Below, in pieces: positions 51,398 to 60,198 of a DNA stretch of 64,000 nt. The notes under the pieces are model-generated. The model made no database searches and was not told the DNA's origin. It was given only the letters and a program-made list of their open reading frames with translations. Made by a program: the position numbers and the translations under genes. The first letter of the stretch is position 1. The number at the start of each line of letters is the position of its first letter. The stretch is from NCBI RefSeq assembly GCF_006152115.1, contig NZ_VDFU01000002.1, positions 186,001 to 250,000 of the forward strand, given 5' to 3'. This stretch comes from Rubellimicrobium rubrum (GTDB lineage: Bacteria > Pseudomonadota > Alphaproteobacteria > Rhodobacterales > Rhodobacteraceae).

Positions 51398-52573
51398 ATG
51401 ACCGACCACCCGACGGGGGCTTCGGAGCCCGCGATCCTGACCCCCGAGACGCGCACCGCGCTGTTCTATTCCACCCTGTTCATGGGCAGCGCGCTGAGCG
51501 CCGTCTATGCCGGGGTGTGGATGGCGGGTCGCGGCCTCACGCCGGACCAGATCGGCGTGGTCAATGCCGTGCCGCTGTTCCTGATGCTGGTGCTGAACTG
51601 GCTTGTGGGACGCGTAGCGGACAAGGCCTCGGACTGGCGCGGCGTGATCGTGTGGTCCGCCTGGCTCGCCGCCCTGGCACCCTTGGGCTTCTTCGCGGTC
51701 GAGGGTTTCTGGGGCATCCTCTTGGTCTGGACGCTGGCCGGACTGCCTCACATGGCCTCGATCCCTGTCCTGGACGCGGCGGCCATGCGCATGACCGCGC
51801 GGCGGGGCAGCGCCTTCGGGGCGCTCCGGGCCTGGGGCACGATCGGCTATCTCGTCGCGCTCGCAGGGGCGGGGTGGCTGATGGAGCGGCTGGGCCAGGG
51901 GGCGTACGTGCCTCTGCTCGCGGGTTTTGCGGCCCTCAAGGCGGTGGCGGCGATGGGGCTGCCCCGCTTCCGTGCGCCGGGGACGAATCCGGACGCCCCT
52001 GGCGCGCGGCACCTGCGCGAGGTGCTCAAGCCCTGGTTCCTCCTGCCGCTCCTGGGCTGGGCGGCGGTCTTTGCGACCCATCTGGTCATCAACGCCTTCC
52101 AGGGTCTCCTTTGGCAGGCGCAAGGGATCGGGCTCGGGACGGTGGGGCTCCTGATCGCCGTGGGTGCGGCTTCGGAAACGGCGATGTTCTTCGTCTATCG
52201 CCGGCTGTTCAGGGGCGTGCGGGCGCGGACGCTCATGCTTGCCTCCGCGGTGCTGTCGGCGATTCGCTGGGCGCTGATGGCCCAGGCGCCGGGGCTGCCG
52301 GTTCTGTGGTTCCTGCAGGCCCTCCACGGCCTGACCTATGGCATGGGGTTCCTTGCCGGCGTGCAGTTCATCGCGAACTGGACCAGCGAGGACATCGCGG
52401 CCGAGGCGCAAGGCTTCTTCGTCGTGCTCCAGCAGGGCATGTCCGTGGCGGCGATGGCGGGGTTCGGCCTGCTCATGCAGCATTGGGGACCGGGCGCCCA
52501 CTGGGGGTCGGCGGCCTTTGCGGCGCTGGGCGCCGCGGCGATCTGGGCCTCGTGGCGGCTGCAGGAGCCGTGA
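51398..52573 (+). CDS. MFS transporter (MFS_1-like, phenylpropionate-permease type)
   Basis: A 391-residue polytopic protein with about 12 membrane helices. It begins with a short polar stretch then TALFYSTLFMGSALSAVYAGVWM, and the A-like loop GRVADKASDWR lies between helices 2 and 3. The N-half WAGRGLTPDQIGVVNAV and the repeat in the C-half (WQAQGIGLGTVGLLIAV) resemble the family of HcaT/PPP transporters. Substrate is unknown. ATG 51398 is chosen because the 31 codons before it are Pro/Arg-rich; the ribosome site is weak. It probably forms its own unit after gabD. Confidence 0.85.
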   Translation: MTDHPTGASEPAILTPETRTALFYSTLFMGSALSAVYAGVWMAGRGLTPDQIGVVNAVPLFLMLVLNWLVGRVADKASDWRGVIVWSAWLAALAPLGFFAVEGFWGILLVWTLAGLPHMASIPVLDAAAMRMTARRGSAFGALRAWGTIGYLVALAGAGWLMERLGQGAYVPLLAGFAALKAVAAMGLPRFRAPGTNPDAPGARHLREVLKPWFLLPLLGWAAVFATHLVINAFQGLLWQAQGIGLGTVGLLIAVGAASETAMFFVYRRLFRGVRARTLMLASAVLSAIRWALMAQAPGLPVLWFLQALHGLTYGMGFLAGVQFIANWTSEDIAAEAQGFFVVLQQGMSVAAMAGFGLLMQHWGPGAHWGSAAFAALGAAAIWASWRLQEP

Positions 52574-52686
52574 CGCTTGCTCCTACACGGCGCTGCCCAT
52601 AATTACAGGATTGTCCGGCCCAGAGCCGGGCGCCATCGCTTGAGGCCACCGCTGCCCCGCCCCTTCTTGCCGCAGGACGCGCCGCC

Positions 52687-53967
52687 GTGCTGACGGAGAT
52701 CCTGATCGTCGTCGTGCTGATCCTGCTCAACGCGGCGTTGTCGCTGTCAGAACTCGCCATCGTCTCGGCCCGGTCGGCGCGTCTCAGACCGCTCGCCGAT
52801 GCCGGGGACCGGGCGGCCGAATCAGCGCTCGAGCTTGCGGCCGATCCGGGGCGCTTCATCAGCACCGTCCAGATCGGCATCACGGTCGTCGGCGTGCTGT
52901 CCGGGGCGTTTTCGGGCGCGACGCTGGGCGTGCGCCTGGCTGGATGGCTCGTGGCGCAGGGGGTCGATCCCGAATGGGCGCGCACCCTGGGCGTGGGTGG
53001 CGTCGTGGTCCTCTTGGCCTACCTGTCGCTCGTCATCGGGGAACTGGTGCCCAAGCAGGTTGCGCTCCGCGATCCTGAACGGGTCGCGCGGCGGACCGCG
53101 CCCACGATGGCCCTCGTGAGCCGACTGGCCGCGCCGATCGTGTGGGTGCTGGACGCGTCTGGGCGCGCGGTCCTGCATCTTTTGGGCCAAAGCGGCGAGG
53201 AACGCTCGGGCGTGACCGAGGAGGAGGTTCGGGGCATCCTGTCCGAAGCCCACGACGAGGGTGTCATCGAGCCTGCGGAACGGGAGATGCTGTCGGGCGT
53301 CATGCGGCTCGCCGACCGGTCGGCGCGGGGCCTCATGACGCCGCGCCGCGACGTGGAGATGCTGGCGGTGGACGCCCCCTCCGAGGTGACCCTGGACGCG
53401 ATCCGCATCTCGGGGCGTCCGCGCCTGCCCGTGCAGGACCCGGAAACCGACGAGGTTCTGGGCGTCCTTTACGTCACCGACGCCTTTGCGGCGCTGTCGC
53501 GGGGCGAGCCCCTGGACCTGCGCCGCCTCATGCGCGAGGTGCCTGTCATCTTCGAAAGCGCCGACGCGCTGGACGTGATCGGGACACTGCGCGCGGCCCG
53601 CAACCACATGGGCCTCGTGTATGACGAATACGGAAGCTTCCAGGGCATCATCACAACGGGCGACATCCTCGAGGCGATCACCGGCACCTTCCGCGAGACC
53701 GCCGTGGAAGAGCCTGCCATGCACGAGCGCGAGGACGGCAGCTACCTCGTCTCGGGCTGGATGGCGGCGGACGAGTTCACGGAGCGGCTGAACCTGTCGC
53801 GCGACCTTGCGGGGGATTACGAGACGGTGGCGGGCCTCGTGCTCAATCAGCTCCATCGCTTGCCGCAACTGGGCGACACAGTGGAGGCCGAAGGCTGGCG
53901 CTTCGAGGTGATGGACCTCGACGGGCGACGGATCGACAAGCTTCTCGTGTCCCGCACCGAGACCTGA
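52687..53967 (+). CDS. CNNM/CorC-type hemolysin-family membrane protein
   Basis: A 426-residue protein with the HlyC/CorC layout: a CNNM transmembrane domain (about residues 1-180; LIVVVLILLNAALSLSELAIVSA, GTV-like TVQIGITVVGVLSGAFSG), a CBS pair (about 210-330; LMTPRRDVEMLAVD, GLVYDEYGSFQGIITTGDILE) and a C-terminal CorC_HlyC domain. Such proteins are implicated in Mg2+/Co2+ efflux or divalent cation homeostasis, with the CBS domains sensing nucleotide. The start is GTG 52687. It is followed 37 bp later by the ECF sigma gene, which may be read from the same transcript. Confidence 0.92.
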   Translation: MLTEILIVVVLILLNAALSLSELAIVSARSARLRPLADAGDRAAESALELAADPGRFISTVQIGITVVGVLSGAFSGATLGVRLAGWLVAQGVDPEWARTLGVGGVVVLLAYLSLVIGELVPKQVALRDPERVARRTAPTMALVSRLAAPIVWVLDASGRAVLHLLGQSGEERSGVTEEEVRGILSEAHDEGVIEPAEREMLSGVMRLADRSARGLMTPRRDVEMLAVDAPSEVTLDAIRISGRPRLPVQDPETDEVLGVLYVTDAFAALSRGEPLDLRRLMREVPVIFESADALDVIGTLRAARNHMGLVYDEYGSFQGIITTGDILEAITGTFRETAVEEPAMHEREDGSYLVSGWMAADEFTERLNLSRDLAGDYETVAGLVLNQLHRLPQLGDTVEAEGWRFEVMDLDGRRIDKLLVSRTET

Positions 53968-54004
53968 CCAAGGATCGGCCCCTGGCCTGCGTCCAAGGGT
54001 CACG

Positions 54005-54547
54005 ATGCGCATGATGGCAAGCGACGAGGATCTGGCCAAGGCGGCCGCCCAAGGGGACGGCGCGGCCTTTGCCGCGTTGCTCGAACGCCATTACGATCGG
54101 CTGTTCCGGCTGTGCTTCCGCCTGACCGGCGCACGGGCCGAGGCCGAGGACCTGTGCCAGGACATCTGCGCCGCCCTGCCCGCCAAGCTGCGGAGCTGGC
54201 GGGGCGAGGCCCGCGTCACCACATGGCTCTGGCGCGTCGCGGTGAATGCCGCGCATGACCGGCGGCGCAGGCGGGCCACCTACAGGAAGGCCAGCGACGG
54301 CTGGGGCGACTGGGAGGCCGCGCGGCAGGCCGACATCGCGGACGGAAGGGACAGGACCGACTGGCTGCTGGCCGCCATGGCGCGGCTGCCTGAGGATCTG
54401 CGGGATACCATGGCGCTCGTGCTGGACGAGGTGAACCACGCCGAGGCCGGCGCGATTCTGGGAGTATCCGAGGGCACGGTCAGCTGGCGCGTGTCCGAGG
54501 CCAAGAAACGGCTGCGCGCCCTGCGTGCGACGGAGGAGGCGCGATGA
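54005..54547 (+). CDS. RNA polymerase ECF sigma factor
   Basis: A 180-residue sigma-70 family factor with region 2 (LLERHYDRLFRLCFRLTGARAEAEDLCQDI, about residues 24-55) and region 4 (LPEDLRDTMALVLDEVNHAEAGAILGVSEGTVSWRVSEAKKRL, about 130-172). It directs RNA polymerase to stress- or envelope-related promoters. ATG 54005 has AAGGG upstream; later ATGs at 54011 and 54014 are possible. It overlaps the next gene by 4 bp, and that gene encodes a membrane protein whose N-terminus resembles the short cytoplasmic part of an anti-sigma factor. Confidence 0.92.
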   Translation: MRMMASDEDLAKAAAQGDGAAFAALLERHYDRLFRLCFRLTGARAEAEDLCQDICAALPAKLRSWRGEARVTTWLWRVAVNAAHDRRRRRATYRKASDGWGDWEAARQADIADGRDRTDWLLAAMARLPEDLRDTMALVLDEVNHAEAGAILGVSEGTVSWRVSEAKKRLRALRATEEAR

Positions 54548-56703
54548 CGCCGGACGACGATCTGGACGACCTGCGCTCCGCCCTGGAGCAAGTGACGCCA
54601 AAGCCCGATCCCGCCACGCGGGCCGCGCATCTGCGGCTCGCGCAGGAAAACTTTGATCGCCTCCAAGGCGCAGCGCACGCCCCGCGTCCCAGTTCCGAGC
54701 GCCCGCGACGGGGCGCGTGGTCGGGAGCGAGAGATATGATGAACGCTATCACCTTGAGAGGTGGCCTGACGGCCACGACGGCCCTGGCCGCCTGCGGCTT
54801 CCTTGTGCTGACGCCTGCAGGGCGCACTCTGCTGCTAGAGCCTTTCGAGCGCGGCGAGGTCAGTGCGTCCGATCCGGCGCCGGCCCTTGCCGCGACCGAG
54901 GAGGCCGTCGCGCGGCCGTCTGATCCGCTGGCGCCGGCCCCGGAAGAGGCGTCCCTGCCCCAGGCCAAGGTCGCGACAGGCGATGAGGACGCCAGGAGCG
55001 TGCAGGCGGCCCCCGACCTAGCCGTCCAAGAGGAGATGCCCGGCGATCTCAGCGGGGCGGCCTCGGCCGAGGTGCCGGAAGCCGAGCCCCTGCCGGACCC
55101 CATCGCGCCGGTCTGGGTCCTGCCGCCCGAGGAGGCTGAGGCCGCCCCGCGCTCGCCCTCAGCGGACCCGGAGGCCTTCGCTCCCCTTCCGCCCGCTGTC
55201 GGAAGGCTGGAACGACGGGCCGCTCCGGCCCCGGGCGGCCTCTTGAGTCGGGGCCTGGTTCTTGCGCCCAGGTCCATGGACAGCCTTGCCCCCCTTCCCA
55301 CGCCATCCACCGAAAGCTTCGCGAACGCGGACCCGAACCCTCTCAAGGTCACCGCCGAAGAACCGGTCTCGACCTTCTCCATCGATGTGGACACGGCGTC
55401 CTATGGGGTGGTGCGGCAGTCGCTCCTGTCCGGCGCCCTGCCCCCGCCCGATGCGGTGCGGACCGAGGAGATGGTGAACTACTTCCCCTATGACTACCCC
55501 GCCCCCGAGGCCGGGGAAGGTCCGTTTCGGCCTACGGTGAGCGTGATGACCACGCCCTGGAACCCCGACACGCGGCTCGTGGCTATCGGCCTCCAGGGCC
55601 AGCGGCCTGCGGTCGAGGACAGGCCTCCGCTGAACCTCGTCTTCCTGATCGACACCTCCGGGTCGATGGACGACCCGCGCAAGCTACCTCTTCTACGGCA
55701 GTCCTTTGGGTTGATGGTGGGCGAGTTGCGGCCCGAGGATCAGGTGGCGATCGTTGCCTATGCGGGCAGTGCGGGTCTCGTGCTGCCACCCACGCCTGCC
55801 TCGGACCGCGAGGCGATCCTGGGGGCCCTCGGCGGGCTGACGGCCGGGGGGTCCACCAACGGCCAGGGCGGGCTGGAACAGGCCTATGACACGGCCCGCC
55901 GAATGGCGTCCGAGGGCGAGGTCAGCCGCGTGATCCTGGCCACCGACGGCGACTTCAACGTCGGACTCAGCGACCCCGAGGGGCTTGAGGATTACGTCGC
56001 GCAGGAGCGGGAGTCGGGCGTGTTCCTTTCGGTCCTGGGATTCGGGCGCGGAAACCTCGAGGATGCGACGATGCAGGCTCTGGCGCAGAACGGGAACGGC
56101 CAAGCCGCCTATATCGATTCGCTGCAGGAAGCGCAGAAGGTGCTGGTGGACCAGCTGAGCGGAGAGATGTTCCCCATCGCGCAGGACGTGAAGGTGCAGG
56201 TGGAATGGAACTCCGCCACCATCGCCGAGTACCGGGTGATCGGCTACGAGACCCGCGCCCTGCGCCGCGAGGATTTCGCGAACGACCGGGTGGACGCGGG
56301 GGAGTTGGGCGCGGGCCATTCGGTCACGGCGCTCTACGAGGTAACGCTGGTGGACAGCCCCGCCCGGCTCACCGAGCCCTTGCGTTATCAGCCGGAACGC
56401 GTGGCCCAGGCGGGCTCCGATGAGTGGGGCCTCCTTCGGCTCCGCTGGAAGGAGCCGGGCGGGGAGCAGAGCCAGCTTTTCGAAACCCCGATCACAGGAA
56501 CGGAAGAGGCCGGGTCCGAGGCGCACTTCGCCGCCGCCGTCGCGGGCTGGGCGCAGATCCTGCGGGAAGGCGGGCCTCTCGGCGACTGGGGCCACGAGGA
56601 CGCCATCGGCTTGGCCACCGCGAACCGGGGCGAGGACCCGTTCGGCTACCGGACCGAGGCGGTTCGCCTCATGCGGCTGTCGCAGAGCCTGTCGCAACGC
56701 TGA
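54544..56703 (+). CDS. VWA-domain membrane protein (YfbK-like) coupled to sigma factor
   Basis: A 719-residue protein. Residues 1-65 are cytoplasmic and helical (DLDDLRSALEQVTPKPDPATR), followed by one membrane helix (LTATTALAACGFLVLTPAG, about 77-95) and a long Pro/Ala/Glu-rich linker to residue ~250. The VWA domain (about 360-540) has an intact MIDAS: DTSGSMDD, GGST and ATDGDFN. A YfbK-type C-terminal region follows to the end. The start overlaps the sigma gene stop (ATGA). The N-terminal part may hold the sigma factor and the exported VWA domain sense the envelope; that link is inference. Confidence 0.88.
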   Translation: MTPDDDLDDLRSALEQVTPKPDPATRAAHLRLAQENFDRLQGAAHAPRPSSERPRRGAWSGARDMMNAITLRGGLTATTALAACGFLVLTPAGRTLLLEPFERGEVSASDPAPALAATEEAVARPSDPLAPAPEEASLPQAKVATGDEDARSVQAAPDLAVQEEMPGDLSGAASAEVPEAEPLPDPIAPVWVLPPEEAEAAPRSPSADPEAFAPLPPAVGRLERRAAPAPGGLLSRGLVLAPRSMDSLAPLPTPSTESFANADPNPLKVTAEEPVSTFSIDVDTASYGVVRQSLLSGALPPPDAVRTEEMVNYFPYDYPAPEAGEGPFRPTVSVMTTPWNPDTRLVAIGLQGQRPAVEDRPPLNLVFLIDTSGSMDDPRKLPLLRQSFGLMVGELRPEDQVAIVAYAGSAGLVLPPTPASDREAILGALGGLTAGGSTNGQGGLEQAYDTARRMASEGEVSRVILATDGDFNVGLSDPEGLEDYVAQERESGVFLSVLGFGRGNLEDATMQALAQNGNGQAAYIDSLQEAQKVLVDQLSGEMFPIAQDVKVQVEWNSATIAEYRVIGYETRALRREDFANDRVDAGELGAGHSVTALYEVTLVDSPARLTEPLRYQPERVAQAGSDEWGLLRLRWKEPGGEQSQLFETPITGTEEAGSEAHFAAAVAGWAQILREGGPLGDWGHEDAIGLATANRGEDPFGYRTEAVRLMRLSQSLSQR

Positions 56704-56710
56704 TGCCGTT

Positions 56711-56747
56711 CGGGCTGGCCGCGTCCTATCGGATCCAGGCCAGCCCG
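56711..56747. terminator. Bidirectional hairpin at convergent gene ends
   Basis: Perfect 10-bp arms CGGGCTGGCC (56711-56720) and GGCCAGCCCG (56738-56747) with a 17-nt loop. It lies just after the VWA gene stop and includes the stop codon of the convergent isomerase gene. A shared terminator is likely despite the missing T-run. Confidence 0.6.
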
Positions 56748-57475
56748 TCGCGCGTCGCCCCGGCGGGGTGGTATTCTCCGCTGATCCAGCCCGCGTAGCC
56801 CTGGGCCTTTAGCCGGGCGAAGAACGCGGGATAATCGATCTCGCCTCCCAGGGGCTCGTGACGGCCCGGAAAGCCGCCCACCTGCACATGGGCCACGAGG
56901 TGCCGGACGCGGTCCCAGGTGCCCAGGACGTCGCCGGTCAGGCGATGCGCGTGATAGGCATCGAACTGCAGCCGCAGGTTCGGCGCGCCAATCCGTTCCA
57001 GGATCTCGGCGGCAAGACCGAAGTCCTGGAGGAAGTAGCCCGGCATGTCCTGGCCGTTGATCGGCTCGATGGTCAGCGACAGGCGCGGCGCGGATTGGGC
57101 GGCCCAGGCGAGGTTGCGGACGAAGCAGGCCCGCGCCGCCTCGCCCTCGGCCGCGCCCGCCATGATATGGAGGTGCTTGGCGCCCAAGGTCGCGGCATAG
57201 CGCGCGGCGCGGCGGAAGTCGGTGCGGAACCGCGCCTCTGCGGCCGGCACGGCGGCGAACCCCCTGGGTCCGTCGGCATAGTTCGGAGGCGGGCAGTTCA
57301 TGAGGACCATGGCCAGCCCTGTCCGGTCCAGACGCTCCAGGATCTGCGGGGCCGGGCAGTCGTACGGGAACAGGACCTCGACGCCGTCGAACCCTGCCGC
57401 CCTAGCCGCCTCGAACCGATCGAGGAAAGGAAGCTCGGTGAACAGAAGCGTGAGGTTCGCGGCGAAACGGGGCAT
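56726..57475 (-). CDS. hyi: Hydroxypyruvate isomerase-like TIM-barrel protein
   Basis: A 249-residue xylose-isomerase-type barrel in the Hyi/OtnI family. It begins MPRFAANLTLLFTELPFLDRF, with GFDGVEVLFPYD as the next strand; metal-site strands are LTIEPINGQDMPGYFLQ, LQFDAYHAHRLTGD, HVQVGGFPGRHEP and WISGEYHPAG. Hyi converts hydroxypyruvate and tartronate semialdehyde. Here no glyoxylate carboligase or GarR is adjacent, so 2-oxo-tetronate isomerase or a similar role is also possible. ATG 57475 is used; the 20 upstream codons are not conserved-looking. Confidence 0.9.
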   Translation of the reverse strand: MPRFAANLTLLFTELPFLDRFEAARAAGFDGVEVLFPYDCPAPQILERLDRTGLAMVLMNCPPPNYADGPRGFAAVPAAEARFRTDFRRAARYAATLGAKHLHIMAGAAEGEAARACFVRNLAWAAQSAPRLSLTIEPINGQDMPGYFLQDFGLAAEILERIGAPNLRLQFDAYHAHRLTGDVLGTWDRVRHLVAHVQVGGFPGRHEPLGGEIDYPAFFARLKAQGYAGWISGEYHPAGATRDGLAWIR

Positions 57476-57562
57476 GGAAGGCGTCCTGGGGATGTCCCTG
57501 GCATCTTGCGGCGGCAAGGCGGGCCCGCCAAGCACCCAAAGGCCGCGGATCGGGTCGGCAAT

Positions 57563-57579
57563 GCGTCAGGCCGTGACGC
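57563..57579. promoter_or_regulatory. Candidate palindromic operator between hyi and EamA genes
   Basis: GCGTCA (57563-57568) and TGACGC (57574-57579) are inverted around GGCCG in the divergent promoter region. It might be a site for a dimeric regulator of both genes. Arm length is only 6 bp, so chance is not excluded. Confidence 0.35.
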
Positions 57580-57649
57580 GTCCCGCCTGTCGCCGCTCGG
57601 GGTGGGTATGCTAGGTGCTCTCGGACCCAGTTCGAGGATGTTTGCCTTT

Positions 57650-58546
57650 ATGACCGCCGACAGCGTTTCGCGGGCCGCCTCGGACCGCCTTTCGGGCAAC
57701 CTTCTGGCCGCGGCTGCCATGGCCATCTGGGCGGCGGGCTTTCCGGCTGCCGATGGCCTTCTCGACACATGGGAGCCCCTGGCGGTCGTGGTCGGCCGAT
57801 TCGTGATGGCGCTCTTGCTGCTCGTGCCGCTCTGGCTCCTGCTCGAGGGGCGGCCGCGCGGGGTGGCCTGGGGGTCGGGGCTTTGGGTCGGGGCACTGGG
57901 CTTTGGCGGGGGCGCGGTGTTGATCATCCTGGCCCAGGCCGCGACCGATCCCGTCACCGTCGCCGTCATCTCCGCGTGCAGCCCGCTGACCGGGACGGTG
58001 GTGGAATGGGTGTCGGACAGAAAGCCTCTTACGGGCGGGTTCCTGCTGGGCCTCGCGGCCAGCGTGCTGGGCGGAGTCGTCGCGACCTGGGGCGGTGGGG
58101 GCGGCCAGGGAAACCTCCTCCTGGGCGTGGGCCTCGCGGTCCTGTCCTGCCTGCTATACTCCTGGGCCAGCCACGAGACGGTGCGTCGCCTGCCGGGCCT
58201 GTCGGGGCTGGGACAGGCGACCATCACCTCGACGGGCGCCTTCGGGGGCGTGGTCCTGACCTGGGTCCTGGCCTTCGCGGCGGGTTATCCCGCCCTGCCG
58301 GCGGCGTCGGTGACGATGGAGGATCTTGGGCTGCTCGCCATCTACGGCGGGGCGGCGGTGGGTCTGTCGCAGATCCTCTGGATCCAATCGGTGCGGCGCC
58401 TGGGCGTGGCGGTCGCCAGCTTCCACATCAACCTCGCGCCCTTCTACGTCATGGTGATCCTGCTCGCCCTGGGTGGGGACTGGTCCTGGATGCAGGCGCT
58501 GGGCGCGGCGATCGTGGCCGGGGGCGTGCTGCTCGCGCAGCGCTAG
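57650..58546 (+). CDS. DMT-superfamily (EamA) transporter
   Basis: A 298-residue protein with ten membrane segments in two EamA repeats: LLAAAAMAIWAAGFPAADGLL starts the first, LLLGVGLAVLSCLLYSWASHETV the second, and QALGAAIVAGGVLLAQR ends it. EamA proteins export or import small metabolites such as amino acids; the substrate is unknown. Start is uncertain among ATG 57608, 57638 and 57650; the last is used because it begins just before the first helix. It is divergent from the isomerase gene, and its stop overlaps the convergent DUF1285 gene by 4 bp. Confidence 0.88.
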   Translation: MTADSVSRAASDRLSGNLLAAAAMAIWAAGFPAADGLLDTWEPLAVVVGRFVMALLLLVPLWLLLEGRPRGVAWGSGLWVGALGFGGGAVLIILAQAATDPVTVAVISACSPLTGTVVEWVSDRKPLTGGFLLGLAASVLGGVVATWGGGGGQGNLLLGVGLAVLSCLLYSWASHETVRRLPGLSGLGQATITSTGAFGGVVLTWVLAFAAGYPALPAASVTMEDLGLLAIYGGAAVGLSQILWIQSVRRLGVAVASFHINLAPFYVMVILLALGGDWSWMQALGAAIVAGGVLLAQR

Positions 58547-59145
58547 TCGGGCAGTTCGGCCGCGGGGATGATCGGGAAGAACACCCCTTGGGACCGGACG
58601 CCGAACCATTCGGCGCCCTCGTGGTCCCTGATCTCCCCCATGTCCACGAGACGGTAGAAGGTCTTGCGGTCGATCAGCGCCTCAAGGTTCCGCCGCACGA
58701 GGATGTAGGGCGAGGGCTCACCGGTCGCAGGGTCGCGCTCCACGCGGATCGGGTGGTCGGGACCGGCCGTGACCTCCTCGTCCACGTTGGTCCGGAAGGT
58801 GAGGTCGTCCCCTTGGACGTCGACATCCACAGCGACAAAGGGGGCGTCGTCCACCGTGATGCCGACCTTTTCGACCGGGGTGACGAGGACGTAGCCGTCC
58901 GGATCCAGGCGCAAGATCGTCGAAAAGAGCCGCACCATCGCGGGCCGCCCAATGGGCGTGCCCAAGTAGAACCACGTTCCGTCCCGCGCGATCCGCATGT
59001 CGATATCGCCGCAATGAGGCGGGTTCCACAGATGCACGGGCGGCGGACCGCGGCGGGCTGCGGCCTGGGCAGCCTGGGCCAGCCCCTCGGCGGAGGGGGG
59101 CGTGCTGTCGCCCGTCTCACTCTTGTTTGTCTTTCCCATATCCAT
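58543..59145 (-). CDS. DUF1285-family protein
   Basis: A 200-residue soluble protein with a DUF1285 domain from about residue 40. Typical pieces are PVHLWNPPHCGDIDMRIARDGTWFYLGTPIGRPAMVRLFSTILR (in the first half), DGYVLVTPVEKVGI, and a C-terminal ILVRRNLEALIDRKTFYRLVD. Function unknown. The N-terminal 35 residues are low-complexity and variable. ATG 59145 (MDMGK) is taken; 59139 is equally possible. It is divergently transcribed from the MoxR-DUF58-DUF4159 cluster, with 51 bp between starts, which suggests shared control. Confidence 0.9.
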   Translation of the reverse strand: MDMGKTNKSETGDSTPPSAEGLAQAAQAAARRGPPPVHLWNPPHCGDIDMRIARDGTWFYLGTPIGRPAMVRLFSTILRLDPDGYVLVTPVEKVGITVDDAPFVAVDVDVQGDDLTFRTNVDEEVTAGPDHPIRVERDPATGEPSPYILVRRNLEALIDRKTFYRLVDMGEIRDHEGAEWFGVRSQGVFFPIIPAAELPD

Positions 59146-59196
59146 GGGGCGCTCTACTCCTATGTGGCAATGGTAGAGCCTGAGGGGAGAATTGTC

Positions 59197-60198
59197 ATGG
59201 CCGATGCGGACCTGATCGGTCGGATCGAAGCCCTTGAGGAGCGCCTCGCCGAAGCGCGAAGCAGCATCAGCCGCCGCTTCATCGGACAGGAACGGGTCGT
59301 GGACCTGACATTGACGGCGCTTTTGTGCGGGGGTCACGCGCTGCTGGTGGGCCTGCCGGGCCTGGGCAAGACGCGGCTGGTGGACACGCTGGCGACCGTG
59401 ATGGGCCTGTCAGGCGGGCGCATCCAGTTCACGCCGGACCTGATGCCTGCCGACATCCTGGGGTCCGAGGTGCTGGAGACCGCCGCCGATGGGACGCGCG
59501 CCTTCCGCTTCATCCCCGGCCCGATCTTCTGCCAGCTGCTGATGGCCGACGAGATCAACCGCGCCTCGCCCCGGACGCAGTCCGCCCTTCTCCAAGCCAT
59601 GCAGGAGCGCGAGGTGACCATCGCCGGGCAGCACCGCCCCCTGGGCGTGCCGTTCCATGTGCTGGCCACCCAGAACCCCATCGAGCAGGAGGGCACCTAC
59701 CCCCTGCCCGAGGCGCAGCTCGACCGCTTTCTCGTGCAGATCGACGTGCCCTACCCGACGCGGGCGACCGAGCGGGATATCCTGCTGGCCACCACGGGGG
59801 CCGAAGATGCCGCGGCGACCCCGGTCTTCACCGGGGGCGAGCTGCTGGCAGCCCAGACACTCCTGCGGCGGATGCCGGTGGGCGAGGCCATCGTGGAGAT
59901 GATCCTCGACCTCGTGCGCGCCTGCCGTCCAGGGACGGACGCGCCCGCCTATGTCAACGAACAGGTCGCCTGGGGCCCCGGCCCCCGCGCCGCGCAGGCG
60001 CTGATGCTGGCCGTTCGGGCCGAAGCGCTGCTGACCGGCCGCCTCGCCCCCTCGCCCGAGGATGTGCGCCGGCTGGCCGTCCCGGTGCTGGAACACCGGA
60101 TGGCGCTCAGCTTTGCCGCCCGCGCGCAGGGCGCGAGCCTGACCGACCTGATCGACCGCGTGGCCAGTGAGACGACGCGGGTCGGGGTCGCGGCGTGA
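59197..60198 (+). CDS. MoxR-family AAA+ ATPase
   Basis: A 333-residue MoxR ATPase. Walker A is GLPGLGKTRL (about residues 54-63) and Walker B LLMADEINRASP; sensor and finger segments include ATQNPIEQEGTYPLPEAQLDRF. The C-terminal lid (about 245-333) is helical. MoxR proteins are chaperone-like and act on VWA or metal-centre proteins encoded beside them. ATG 59197 has AGGGGAGA seven bases before it, better than ATG 59170. It overlaps the DUF58 gene by 4 bp. Confidence 0.95.
   Translation: MADADLIGRIEALEERLAEARSSISRRFIGQERVVDLTLTALLCGGHALLVGLPGLGKTRLVDTLATVMGLSGGRIQFTPDLMPADILGSEVLETAADGTRAFRFIPGPIFCQLLMADEINRASPRTQSALLQAMQEREVTIAGQHRPLGVPFHVLATQNPIEQEGTYPLPEAQLDRFLVQIDVPYPTRATERDILLATTGAEDAAATPVFTGGELLAAQTLLRRMPVGEAIVEMILDLVRACRPGTDAPAYVNEQVAWGPGPRAAQALMLAVRAEALLTGRLAPSPEDVRRLAVPVLEHRMALSFAARAQGASLTDLIDRVASETTRVGVAA

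Noticed and set aside
57769-59196. Long upstream extension of the MoxR ATPase frame
   Set aside because: It crosses the EamA and DUF1285 genes in other frames; the strong ribosome site before ATG 59197 and the usual MoxR length decide the start.
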